64,000 nucleotides of DNA. Source: an uncultured Candidatus Saccharibacteria bacterium. GTDB taxonomy: Bacteria; Patescibacteriota; Saccharimonadia; Saccharimonadales; Saccharimonadaceae. Position numbers and translations under genes: made by a program. Position 1 is the stretch's first letter. Each line of letters opens with the position of its first letter. This document shows positions 35,683 through 44,580 of the stretch, in pieces. The stretch covers positions 186,001 through 250,000 of the forward strand of contig CALLZM010000006.1 of assembly GCA_937858705.1 (NCBI GenBank). Reading direction: 5' to 3'. The notes under the pieces are model-generated. The model was not told where the DNA came from, searched no databases, and saw only the letters and a program-made list of their open reading frames with translations.

Positions 35683-36504
35683 ATGGATCATAACGTTTTC
35701 GAGCAATCAAAAAAGATAAATGAATACGGCGCAGAGTACTGGACGGCGCGAGATTTGTATAAAATCCTAGAATATGCAGAATATCGGAATATTCTGCCTG
35801 TATTAGAGAAAGCAAAGGAAGCCGCGAAGAACAGTGGGGCAGTTGTCCACAACCATTTCGTGGACATTAACGAAATGGTTACGATAGGCTCTGGAGCACA
35901 GCGCGAACGCGACAATGTGATACTTGATCGCTATGCTTGCTATCTTATTGTGCAGAACTCTGATCCGTCAAAGGAAATCGTTGCACTTGGACAAACATAC
36001 TTTGCCATACAGACGAGACGTCAAGAAGCAGCAGATAGCTTACTAGAAGACCGAAAGCGTGTAATGCTGCGTGATGAAGTGACCAAACATAATGCAAGTC
36101 TAGCTAGCTCTGCCAAAGAAGCAGGTGTTGCAGATTTTGCGCGATTTCAAAATGCAGGTTATCAAGGACTGTATGGCGGAATGAGTGCTAGTCAGATAAA
36201 ACAGCGCAAAAAACTTAAGAAATCACAACAAATCCTCGACCATATGGGAAGTGAAGAGTTAGCCGCTAATCTATTTCGAGCAACGCAAGCCGATGCAAAA
36301 CTGAAAAGAGAAGGTATTCGAGGAGAATATAGTGCTAATCTAGCGCACTACGAAGTAGGTCAGAAGGTCCGTAAAACTATTAAAGACCTCGGTGGAACGA
36401 TGCCGGAAAATCTCCCAACGCCAGATGGCATTGGTCGTGCTAAAACTCGAATTAAATCAGATGACAAGAGAAAACTGAAAGAAAGTCAATCGAATGAAAA
36501 TTAA
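35683..36504 (+). CDS. DinD-like BRO-N protein inserted between mod and res
   Basis: 273 aa. N-terminal BRO domain: WTARDLYKILEYAEYRNILPVLEKA, then DRYACYLIVQNSDPSKEIVALGQTYFAIQTRR (landmarks abbreviated); the C-terminal half is basic and helical with LRGEYSANLAHYEVGQKVRKTI-like composition. Close in layout to DNA-damage-inducible protein D. ATG 35683 is preferred over a TTG at 35668 that overlaps mod. It overlaps res by 11 bases. DinD-type proteins occur as cargo in R-M operons, possibly as regulators of DNA repair; function here is unknown. Confidence 0.82.
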   Translation: MDHNVFEQSKKINEYGAEYWTARDLYKILEYAEYRNILPVLEKAKEAAKNSGAVVHNHFVDINEMVTIGSGAQRERDNVILDRYACYLIVQNSDPSKEIVALGQTYFAIQTRRQEAADSLLEDRKRVMLRDEVTKHNASLASSAKEAGVADFARFQNAGYQGLYGGMSASQIKQRKKLKKSQQILDHMGSEELAANLFRATQADAKLKREGIRGEYSANLAHYEVGQKVRKTIKDLGGTMPENLPTPDGIGRAKTRIKSDDKRKLKESQSNEN

Positions 36505-39415
36505 ATACGATGCACGACAAGATTTTCAGATAAAAGCGATCGACGCGATTGCTGATATATTCGAAGGCCAGCCGAACGATGCTGAAGATTTTAGCACCGC
36601 ACTGAAGTCGCGTGCGGTACCTGGGGCGCAAGCTGGGTTATTTAACGAAATCGGCGCGATTGGCAATAACCTGCTGCTCGATGAGGATTCGATACTAGAA
36701 AATGTCCGCTCTATTCAAAATGAAAATGGGATAGAGCCAGGTGCTAAGCTCGATGGCCTAAACTTCAGTATCGAGATGGAAACCGGTACAGGTAAGACAT
36801 ACGTGTATCTGCGGACGGCATTTGAGCTGGCACAAAAATACAACTTCCGTAAATTTATTATTTTAGTCCCAAGTATCGCCATCAAAGAGGGTGTAAAGAG
36901 TAGCATCGATAGTATGCGCGAGCACTTCCGAGAGATTTATCCGAATTTGCCATTCGATACAAACGTGTATGACGGCAAAAGCCCAGAAGTGGTACAAAGC
37001 TTCGCTACAAGCACAAGTATGCAGTTTATGATTATGACGATCCAGTCGATCAAGGGCGATAGTTCAAATAGGATATTTCATCAAGAACGCGACAAATTGA
37101 ACGGAATTGCTCCGGTCGATTTTATGGCGGCTACAAACCCTATTGTTATCATGGATGAACCACAAAATATGGAAGGCGATTTGTCTGGCGGAGCTATCGA
37201 AAAGCTGAGCCCGATGTGTACGTTGCGCTATAGCGCTACACATGTGCGTGAATACAATATGATGTATCGACTCGATCCGGTAGACGCACACCGCGAAAAG
37301 CTCGTCAAAGGCATCGTAGTAGCTAATGCTCAGCAGCAGGGTAGCGATGCCAAGCCGTACATCAAGCTGCTCGACGTACGTAATACGCCGAAACTACAAG
37401 CCTATGTAGAAGTGCTGGTGCGTGACAAAAACGGCAATGTTGGCCGCAAGCCACTATGGGTGAATCATCATGACAAGCTCGATATCCGCACTAATAATAG
37501 TATTTACGATGGATATACGATAAATGATATTTCGACTATCCCTGCAAATGTCGATATCGGCTCACACGGCGTGTTGATGCTTGGCGAAAATTGGGGCGGC
37601 AACGAAGACCAAATAATGCGCGAGATGATACGCACGACTATTCGTGAACATATCAAGCGCGAGTATATTCTAAAAGGCTCAAATATAAAGGTGCTGAGCC
37701 TGTTCTTTATCGATAAAGTCGAGAACTACTTGGCATATGACGATGATGGAAATCAGATTGATGGCAAATTCGTGAAGTGGTTTAACGAACTCTATATCGA
37801 AGAGCGCAATAAAAGTCACTTGTATCAGGAAATCCTGCCAGAAGACCCAGAGGAAGTACGAAAAGCCTACTTCGCCGAAATGCGAAAAGGCGGCAAAACG
37901 ACATTTGTTGACAGCAAAGAGGGTCGCGGCAACGCCAACGACGAATCAGCCTACGACCTCATCATGAGCGGTAAAGAAAAGCTGCTCGACAATGCCAATC
38001 CAGTACGGTTTATCTTTAGCCACTCTGCTCTCAAAGAAGGTTGGGATAATCCAAATGTATTCCAGATATGTATGATGCGCGAAAGCAACAGCGCCAAGGA
38101 TCGCCGCCAAACAATTGGCCGTGGATTGCGCTTGGCTGTGCAACAGGTTGGAAATGAATATATCCGCACGTTTGATGAGCAAGTCAATCAGCTGATAGTG
38201 ATTGCCAATGAATCATATCGTGACTTTGCTAACAACCTTCAGAAAGAATATAAACAAGCTGGGATTCAGATTGGCTATGTGAGAAAGGGAGAGTTCGCAC
38301 GAATACAACTACATGACGAGCCAGAAAAGACCCTTGGTCACGAGGCCTCAAAAAAAGTGTGGGAGCATTTGAATCGGCGCGGATTTATAGACGATGAAGG
38401 TCGAGTGCTTGCCAACTTTGCACCACAGAACTTGGGCTTTAACCTTGATCTACCTGATGGACTGCAAGGTTATCATGCAGAAGTTGTCGATGTGATAGAG
38501 GGATGTAAGCTCGATAAATTTGTCAAAGACGCACGCAAAAAAGAGACAATTCGACTAAATAAAGAAGTGATGTACAGCCCTGTCCTGGAAAAACTTTGGA
38601 AGAAGATTTCTCGCAAAACGACCTACAGGGTGGAGTTTGATAACGGGCAAGTGGTGATGGCGGCGATCGAAGCTATTAAACGAGCGTCGGAAGTAAAGCC
38701 TCTGCGAATCGAGGTAAAGAAGAACCGAGTACTACTTAGGCGTGGTGGCGTGACGAATGCTGGCATGGTAGGCGAAAGCTCGACAGACCTCACGGGTACA
38801 TTTGAACTGCCGGACATTATTAGTGAGTTGCAGGACGACACTGGTCTGACGCGCCACACAATCGTCGATATACTGCTCGGTAGCAATCGACTACATGAGT
38901 TCTTGCAAAACCCCTACGATTATATCCAGATGGTGAAGAATGCAATCAAGTCGGTACTCTCAAGTCTAGTTGTAGATGGCATCAAATATGAAAAAATAGG
39001 CGAAGAGGTCTATGAGCTTCGTAACTTCCAGCGTGACAGCGAAGAAGAGACCGAAAGGTTTATCGATCGGCTTTACGAGGTGCATAATACGCAGAAAACT
39101 ATTACCGATAAACTATCGCTCGACTCCTCGGTTGAGCAAGAGTTTGCGAAACTTCTTGATAGTCGTGAGGATATAAAGCTGTTTCTTAAACTGCCAGCAA
39201 AGTTTGTCGTACCTACGCCTGTCGGTGACTACAATCCTGACTGGGCAATCGTCAAAGAAGTTGACGGACAGGAGAAAATTTATATGGTGCGGGAGACAAA
39301 AGGCGGTAGTGAACGCGAATCAGAGCTGCAGAAAATTGAGTGTGCTAAAAGACACTTCACGGAGATTGGAATGTATGATTACGCTAAGGCTACTCCGGAT
39401 AATTGGAGAATATAG
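36494..39415 (+). CDS. res: Type III restriction endonuclease/helicase subunit (Res)
   Basis: 973 aa, normal length. SF2 helicase part: Walker A METGTGKTYVY (about residues 95-105), motif II IMDEPQNME, motif III LRYSATH, motif V FSHSALKEGWDNPN, motif VI RRQTIGRGLRL. C-terminal PD-(D/E)XK nuclease: NPDW with Asp915, then RETKGG with Glu934 and Lys936. All catalytic elements are intact, so an active enzyme is expected. It cleaves unmethylated DNA together with Mod after translocation. Start ATG overlaps the DinD-like gene. Confidence 0.95.
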   Translation: MKIKYDARQDFQIKAIDAIADIFEGQPNDAEDFSTALKSRAVPGAQAGLFNEIGAIGNNLLLDEDSILENVRSIQNENGIEPGAKLDGLNFSIEMETGTGKTYVYLRTAFELAQKYNFRKFIILVPSIAIKEGVKSSIDSMREHFREIYPNLPFDTNVYDGKSPEVVQSFATSTSMQFMIMTIQSIKGDSSNRIFHQERDKLNGIAPVDFMAATNPIVIMDEPQNMEGDLSGGAIEKLSPMCTLRYSATHVREYNMMYRLDPVDAHREKLVKGIVVANAQQQGSDAKPYIKLLDVRNTPKLQAYVEVLVRDKNGNVGRKPLWVNHHDKLDIRTNNSIYDGYTINDISTIPANVDIGSHGVLMLGENWGGNEDQIMREMIRTTIREHIKREYILKGSNIKVLSLFFIDKVENYLAYDDDGNQIDGKFVKWFNELYIEERNKSHLYQEILPEDPEEVRKAYFAEMRKGGKTTFVDSKEGRGNANDESAYDLIMSGKEKLLDNANPVRFIFSHSALKEGWDNPNVFQICMMRESNSAKDRRQTIGRGLRLAVQQVGNEYIRTFDEQVNQLIVIANESYRDFANNLQKEYKQAGIQIGYVRKGEFARIQLHDEPEKTLGHEASKKVWEHLNRRGFIDDEGRVLANFAPQNLGFNLDLPDGLQGYHAEVVDVIEGCKLDKFVKDARKKETIRLNKEVMYSPVLEKLWKKISRKTTYRVEFDNGQVVMAAIEAIKRASEVKPLRIEVKKNRVLLRRGGVTNAGMVGESSTDLTGTFELPDIISELQDDTGLTRHTIVDILLGSNRLHEFLQNPYDYIQMVKNAIKSVLSSLVVDGIKYEKIGEEVYELRNFQRDSEEETERFIDRLYEVHNTQKTITDKLSLDSSVEQEFAKLLDSREDIKLFLKLPAKFVVPTPVGDYNPDWAIVKEVDGQEKIYMVRETKGGSERESELQKIECAKRHFTEIGMYDYAKATPDNWRI

Positions 39416-39418
39416 CTA

Positions 39419-40771
39419 TTGATAATCTCTAAGTCCGACTACATGCTCTTTCTCCGCCAGCCAGCCTGGCTTTGGCTGAAGAAGAATGAACCGAGCAAGC
39501 TTCCACCTGTCGATGCAGCGACACAAGCAATGTTCGACGCCGGGCATGCATTTGAGCCGTATGTTGAGTCACTGTTTCCAGAAGGGGTAACGCTCGGCTT
39601 TAGTGATTTTGATGAATACCGCTCACTACCACTGCGAACCCAGCAAGCTTTTGAGTCTGGTGCTCAAGTTGTATTCCAGCCTCGGTTTGAATGGAATGGG
39701 TTTACTTGCATTTCAGATATCGTTTCAGTCATAGAGGATAAGACGATTGACTTGTATGAGATTAAATCTAGCACACGCGTTAAGCCCGATCACCTGTACG
39801 ATCTTGTTTTCCAAAAAACCGTGCTTGAGGGCAACGGCTTTACGGTTCGAAACGCATCAGTGATTCATGTAAATAATCAGTATGTCCGCGAGGGTGACGT
39901 TAATCCAATAGAGCTCACGACGTTTGCTGACGTGACCGACGAGGTAAATGAAATTGCTTTAAAAACTCCAGAATACATGGAAGCAGCAAAGAAAGCTGCT
40001 GCGCAAGCAGAAATGCCAGATCCAAATCCAGAACTTGCTAAGCTTGGTTCAAAATCTGAATGGATGAAAGTCTATGACAATATCTTTCCGCCCGAACCAA
40101 AGGTGTGGCCAGAAGATACTCGAGCCGAAATCAACAAGCAAGAGATCGAACGCTTTTTGGGTGAACTACAATATCCGCTCTACTTCTTTGATTACGAAAC
40201 AATGCAGGGTCTTGTGCCGTATTTCGACGGCCAGCGACCGTACCAGCAAGTACCGTTTCAATATTCTCTGCATATCATCCGTGAGCCAGGCGCGGAAGTT
40301 GAACATAAAGAGTATCTTCACAGAGAAAATACTAATCCAGCGCCAGACTTAGCTAAGCAACTAGTAGAAGACATGGGCGATGCTGGCTCGATCATCACCT
40401 GGAATATGCGCTTCGAAAAATCGGTAAACGAAGAGCTTGGGCGGATGTATCCGGAGTATGCCGAGCAAATTACGGCCATCAACGAACGTGTCGTCGACCT
40501 CATGATTCCATTTAAGGCAAAGTGGTATGACGATCCGCGCTGCGAGGGAAGTGCGAGCATCAAAAAGGTGTTGCCAGTAGTGTGCCCTGAGCTAAGCTAT
40601 AAAGATCTTGGCATTCAAGACGGCAACTCGGCTCAACGGCTCTGGATGGAAGCGGTGCTCGATGAAACACGAGCGGACCAGAAAGATCAGATACTCGCCG
40701 ACCTAACCGAATATTGCAAGATGGATACGTGGGCGATGGTACGAATATGGCAGGAGCTGTTAAAAATATGA
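39419..40771 (+). CDS. DUF2779 protein, Cas4-like plus RNase H-like nuclease domains
   Basis: 450 aa. The N-terminal half looks like a Cas4/PD-(D/E)XK fold: ISKSDYMLFLRQPAWLWLKK, then CISDIVSV and DLYEIKSSTRVKPDH (Asp...Glu-x-Lys). The C-terminal half is the DUF2779 domain: YFFDYETMQGLVPYFDG, resembling DEDD/RNase H-like exonucleases, with MRFEKSVNEELGRMYPEY and a final EYCKMDTWAMVRI. The start is a TTG at 39419, three bases after the res stop. Often found beside type III or abortive systems. Last gene of the island operon; probably a nuclease with unknown target. Confidence 0.82.
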   Translation: MIISKSDYMLFLRQPAWLWLKKNEPSKLPPVDAATQAMFDAGHAFEPYVESLFPEGVTLGFSDFDEYRSLPLRTQQAFESGAQVVFQPRFEWNGFTCISDIVSVIEDKTIDLYEIKSSTRVKPDHLYDLVFQKTVLEGNGFTVRNASVIHVNNQYVREGDVNPIELTTFADVTDEVNEIALKTPEYMEAAKKAAAQAEMPDPNPELAKLGSKSEWMKVYDNIFPPEPKVWPEDTRAEINKQEIERFLGELQYPLYFFDYETMQGLVPYFDGQRPYQQVPFQYSLHIIREPGAEVEHKEYLHRENTNPAPDLAKQLVEDMGDAGSIITWNMRFEKSVNEELGRMYPEYAEQITAINERVVDLMIPFKAKWYDDPRCEGSASIKKVLPVVCPELSYKDLGIQDGNSAQRLWMEAVLDETRADQKDQILADLTEYCKMDTWAMVRIWQELLKI

Positions 40772-40914
40772 AACCGACTTTGTATTTAGACGTGTCCGAT
40801 TTGTAGCCTACTATCCCTGTTAGATAGTTCCAGGTCACAAGGGGAGCCAGACATAGGCACTATAACGAAAGAAATAATTTTTTGTTTTTACACTGTTGGC
40901 ATATTTTCAACACT

Positions 40915-41244
40915 TTACTTTACTGGCGACGTCTTCAGTGCTTTGTTGATGGTGGCAGTATAGATAATAATTCCGGCTGTAATCAAAATGTGTCCGAGAC
41001 CAGAAATACCCACAAGAGCTTTACTTTCCTCGCCGCCATTCGCCTGAATGACACCGATAGCAAACATAGATACAACGGTCGTCGCAAGACCAACTGAGTA
41101 TGTCCAAAAAAAGGCAGAAAATAGTTTTTTCAGACGACTGAGTGTATACAGTTTCTCAAGTGCTAGTGTGATAAGGAAGAAGAAAAACCCAAGCGTTAAA
41201 AGGCGGGTATGGAGTACTGAGAGATGAGTGGATGAGAACGAGGG
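40915..41244 (-). pseudogene. DUF2871 membrane protein, 5'-truncated remnant
   Basis: Translating the minus strand gives an unbroken frame of about 105 residues ending in TAA at 40915-40917: LSVLHTRLLTLGFFFF, LSRLKKLFSAFFWTYSVGL, VGISGLGHILITAGIII. These match the DUF2871 family from its second conserved block onward, but the first 40-45 residues and any start codon are missing; an in-frame stop lies just upstream. Genes of this family often follow YhgE/Pip-type genes, as here. The rest of the 40772-41311 gap holds nothing else I can support. Confidence 0.65.
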
Positions 41245-41311
41245 CCCGCATATTAATTACCAAACTAGATAGTGTCAGGAAGTAGCGTATCGGGCTATAC
41301 TCACGCGATTG

Positions 41312-43291
41312 TTAGGCATCAATGCTTTCATGCTGGAAGCGTCGATTTCCGTGGATCCGCAGAGCAATAAGAAGCATAAGGTTTGCGGCCACGCCAATCG
41401 CAACGAGTACAAGTAAGCTAGACCAGTAGGCATGGGTGCCGATACCAGATGAAATTGCTTCTCGGAATCCATAAATTGAATACGTCATTGGCATCAAAGG
41501 GTTCACTGCCTGGAAGAAGCCAGATGAAAGGAGAATAGGAAATGCACCACCGGCCGCTCCAAGTTGTAAGACTAATAGCAACATGGCGAGGAAGCGACCA
41601 ACGTTATCGAGTGCAATCGCGAGGAACGAAACAATCGACATGTAGGTCAGTGAGGTGATGATGCTCAGTAGTACGAATTTGCCAAGTTGATCGGGATGGA
41701 GGCCGAGCCCCATGATCATAATGGCATCAAGCACGAGTGCTTGGCCGATTGCCACAGCAAAGGCGACGGACATTTTGGCGTACCACCACGAACGAGAGCT
41801 TCGAGGGTTTGCGTATAAGCGACGCACCGGATAGATGACGTTAAACACCAACGCACCTACGTAAAGACCGAGGGATAGAACATAGGGCGACAGCGCATAA
41901 CCATAATTAGGCACGTCGGCGGTTTCGTTGTGATGAGTGTCGACCGGCGTGGCAAGCTGTTTGGCTGTGGCCTCACCTGTAGGCTGAACAGATACCTGCT
42001 GTGCGGCGCTCGTCAGAGCGTTGGCGAGAGTTGACGTACCGCCGCTCATTTGGGCGGCACCGTCGTTCAGTGCGGCTGACGAAGCGGTTAGCTGGTTTGT
42101 ACCAGCCAGAAGTTGCGAGCTGCCAGAAGCCAGCGTCGTATACCCATCGACAGCACTCAGGAGACCGGGAGTAAGCGTGTTGACGCCGGTATTTAGGGTT
42201 GCTACTGAACTCTTTAGAGTAGCCTGCTGCGTATTGAGCATAGTGGTGAGCGTATTGAGGTTTGTGAGTAGGCTAACAGACTTTTGTGTAACAGTCTGTG
42301 AGACACTCAGTACCTGAAGTGCTGCAGATATATCACTCGAATTGACGGTCACTGTTGGGGTGCCGGATGCCAGCGCTGTTTGCAAGGCCGTCAAGCTCGA
42401 GGTATTTGCTGTGGCGGCAGCTTGATAGTTCATAAGTGCCGCATGCAGCGCCGCCGCATCACTTTGCACCTGTGTTTGCTGGGCAACCACAGTACTATTA
42501 GGTGTAGACACAGCGGTGTTGAGGGCATTTACGCCCGACTGTACGCTTTTAACCCCATCTGAAAGTTGTGCAATTTGTGACGCTGTAGGTAGCCCGGCTG
42601 AGAGCTGCTCTATGCCATTACGAACCTTAGCAACACCACCGGTGTAGGTACTGATGCCCGACTGCAGCTGTGCCGAACCGTTACTCAACTGAGTAGCACC
42701 GTCGGCGGCTGTATTTAGGCCAGTCTTCAGTTCGCCTATTTGATCAAGGACAGCTTGAGCGTAGGACGTCGTGATTTTGGATGAAACATTTTGAGCGATG
42801 GTTTGGGCTGCTTGGTTTGTTAAAAGTGAAGCAATATAGTTACGCGATGGAGTTGTCGTGTAGGCGATGGTTGTTTTTGATGGTGTATCAGAGGTAATAG
42901 TTGTGACATTTTCTGACGCGTTCTCTGGGATGACAATTTTCATATAGTAACTGCCGTCATCTAGACCTTTGTCGGCTTTATCCTCAGATACAAAATGCCA
43001 TTCAAACGAGTGTTCGTCCTTGAGTGTATTAACGAGCTCGTCCCCCACCGCAACCTTCTTGTCTTTAAGGGTTGCGCCTGTATCGTTATTGACAACCGCA
43101 ACAGGAAGGTTTTTCGTATTGCCGTACGGGTCCCAAATAGACCCAAGGAAAAAGCCCCCGTACATGATAGGAATGAACAGCATTACGATGACCGATACTA
43201 TTAATATGCGGTTTGTTTTAAGATGGTGCCACTCGTTGTAGAGTGCTGTATCTCGCAGAGTTTTCTTCGTGGTGCGGTTTTGTTTAGTCAT
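41312..43291 (-). CDS. YhgE/Pip-type membrane protein (ABC-2 superfamily)
   Basis: 659 aa. N-terminal TM helix (about residues 29-51), a long extracellular part with YhgE/Pip N-terminal motif VAVVNNDTGATLKDK, then coiled, Ser/Ala/Thr-rich X-heptad repeats (about 190-440: many short LNTA/GSAQLQSG-like units), and five TM helices at the C-terminus (about 465-645). This is the phage-infection-protein/YhgE layout and resembles type VII-export-associated and ABC-2-type permeases. It overlaps the stop of the Rrf2 regulator gene by 1 base, so the pair is an operon. Substrate unknown. Confidence 0.87.
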   Translation of the reverse strand: MTKQNRTTKKTLRDTALYNEWHHLKTNRILIVSVIVMLFIPIMYGGFFLGSIWDPYGNTKNLPVAVVNNDTGATLKDKKVAVGDELVNTLKDEHSFEWHFVSEDKADKGLDDGSYYMKIVIPENASENVTTITSDTPSKTTIAYTTTPSRNYIASLLTNQAAQTIAQNVSSKITTSYAQAVLDQIGELKTGLNTAADGATQLSNGSAQLQSGISTYTGGVAKVRNGIEQLSAGLPTASQIAQLSDGVKSVQSGVNALNTAVSTPNSTVVAQQTQVQSDAAALHAALMNYQAAATANTSSLTALQTALASGTPTVTVNSSDISAALQVLSVSQTVTQKSVSLLTNLNTLTTMLNTQQATLKSSVATLNTGVNTLTPGLLSAVDGYTTLASGSSQLLAGTNQLTASSAALNDGAAQMSGGTSTLANALTSAAQQVSVQPTGEATAKQLATPVDTHHNETADVPNYGYALSPYVLSLGLYVGALVFNVIYPVRRLYANPRSSRSWWYAKMSVAFAVAIGQALVLDAIMIMGLGLHPDQLGKFVLLSIITSLTYMSIVSFLAIALDNVGRFLAMLLLVLQLGAAGGAFPILLSSGFFQAVNPLMPMTYSIYGFREAISSGIGTHAYWSSLLVLVAIGVAANLMLLIALRIHGNRRFQHESIDA

Positions 43292-43725
43292 TATCGTGTA
43301 GTCTTTGCCTTACTAATTAGTTGTTCCATTGTTATGAGATTAAGCTCATCAAACCATTTCTGCTCCGCGCGCATGAAGCCATCGTGTAATAGCTTAACAC
43401 CCTTATGCACTATGTAATCTTGAGCGGGAAAAGCTTGTTTTATAACATTTGTTGGTCGAAAAAAGGGCTGTGACCCATCTGTGGCTTTAACGACCTCACC
43501 AAGCTTAATAGAAGTCATCGGTTGTGCGAGTATAAAGCCACCTTTGACGCCCTGTGCGGATGTAATAATGCCCGCGATAACCAATTTGCGAGTTATTTTG
43601 GTAAGGTATGATTGCGATACATTCATGCGCTCGTTCAACTCAACGTTTGTCACGGGTTGACCGTGATGCTCGGCAAGAATAGATAGTATGCAACACGCCT
43701 GTTCGACTGTTTTCGATAACCTCAT
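43291..43725 (-). CDS. Rrf2 family transcriptional regulator
   Basis: 144 aa. Winged helix: RLSKTVEQACCILSILAEHHGQPVTNVELNERMNVSQSYLTKITRKLVIAGII (abbreviated: VSQSYLTKI recognition helix), then GVKGGFILAQP wing. It lacks the three-Cys cluster of Fe-S Rrf2 sensors such as IscR and NsrR, so it is probably not an iron-sulfur protein. It probably controls the YhgE gene it overlaps. Upstream (43734-43780) is an AT-rich stretch with ATGTC repeats that could hold its operator. Confidence 0.87.
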   Translation of the reverse strand: MRLSKTVEQACCILSILAEHHGQPVTNVELNERMNVSQSYLTKITRKLVIAGIITSAQGVKGGFILAQPMTSIKLGEVVKATDGSQPFFRPTNVIKQAFPAQDYIVHKGVKLLHDGFMRAEQKWFDELNLITMEQLISKAKTTR

Positions 43726-43848
43726 ATGTCATCTATTATATACATTTAATGTCTATAATTCAACCCCTTTTACAAAACGATATTTGCGTATAATACGCTA
43801 AGGTCATCGATAAGAAAAAACTCAAACGAAGAAAGCAATAACCTCGTA

Positions 43849-43987
43849 ATGGGTATCGTATTAGGACTCTGCCTAGGCGCTGGATTTTGGACTGGCGCTA
43901 CTAGATAATGTTGCAATAGGAATCCCTATCGGTCTGTTGTTGGGTCCCCTCATCGGAAAAGCACTAAGCAAAAAGAGAAATGTTTAG
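43849..43987 (+). pseudogene. Small glycine-zipper membrane protein, frameshifted
   Basis: From ATG 43849: MGIVLGLCLGAGFWTGAT then a stop. After a +1 shift near 43910 the reading continues LDNVAIGIPIGLLLG, PLIGKALSKKRNV and a stop at 43985-43987. Joined, this gives a typical small two-helix glycine-zipper protein. A TATAAT (43789-43794) sits inside a GCGTA/TACGC inverted repeat upstream. The remaining parts of the 43726-44141 gap contain only the terminator below. Confidence 0.45.
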
Positions 43988-44061
43988 TAATTTATTTTAT
44001 TTTAAAGTCCGTGACCTGTAAGCGGAGCCAAGAATAGAATTGTTGAGTTAGGGTGAGTAGA

Positions 44062-44090
44062 CTGTCGGCATAGCAATGCCGGCAGTTTTT
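44062..44090 (+). terminator. Strong Rho-independent terminator
   Basis: CTGTCGGCAT / ATGCCGGCAG 10-bp stem (one T-G pair), AGCA loop, then TTTTT. Follows the frameshifted small gene. Confidence 0.88.
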
Positions 44091-44141
44091 GTTAGGAATA
44101 TTCGAGGTTTCCATTTGGTATAATAGCTAGTGAGAAAGTAT

Positions 44142-44552
44142 ATGAAATTCCAAAAAATCACCTATCAAAATCTCAACGCTCGGCAGAAAGAAAATTACAA
44201 CTTTCATAAAATAGCAGCAGCTTTGGCTGACTATGGCTATTCTTGCATGTGGCTGAATGACGATTGGCAGGGGGCGGACTTTATCGCCCATCATGTAGAT
44301 GGTGTAGACTTTTTGAAAGTGCAACTGAAGAGCCGTTTGACGATAAGCCGAAAATACGAGGGCAAAGATATTCATATCGCCTTTAGAAATGGCGACGATA
44401 TATATGTGTATCCACACGATGAGCTAAAAGATACGCTATTTGCGCTATTGCCACGAACAGAAGCTCGAGCCTCCTGGAGGGTGGGCGGCAGTTTTTCTTG
44501 GCCGAAACTGAGTGAGAAGCTTAAGGTGTTGTTGGCTGGGTATAAACTATAA
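44142..44552 (+). CDS. Conserved-looking small protein, possible PD-(D/E)XK-like fold
   Basis: 136 aa. Pattern NDDWQGADFIAHHVDGVDFLKVQLKSRLTI (shown in outline) puts an Asp about 15 residues before a Q-x-K, similar to the core Asp...(E/Q)-x-K of PD-(D/E)XK nucleases. No other motif. TATAAT ends 5 bases before a GTG at 44130 that would add four residues; ATG 44142 has a GAGAAAG close upstream. Either start is possible. Convergent with the next gene. Function unknown. Confidence 0.65.
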   Translation: MKFQKITYQNLNARQKENYNFHKIAAALADYGYSCMWLNDDWQGADFIAHHVDGVDFLKVQLKSRLTISRKYEGKDIHIAFRNGDDIYVYPHDELKDTLFALLPRTEARASWRVGGSFSWPKLSEKLKVLLAGYKL

Positions 44553-44580
44553 CTTATGCTTTCAGCAGATTGGGCTTGAG

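Noticed and set aside
40801-40853. Second tRNA near the island end
   Set aside because: It ends in a GGGGAGCCA-like stretch, but no T-arm or acceptor pairing can be formed.
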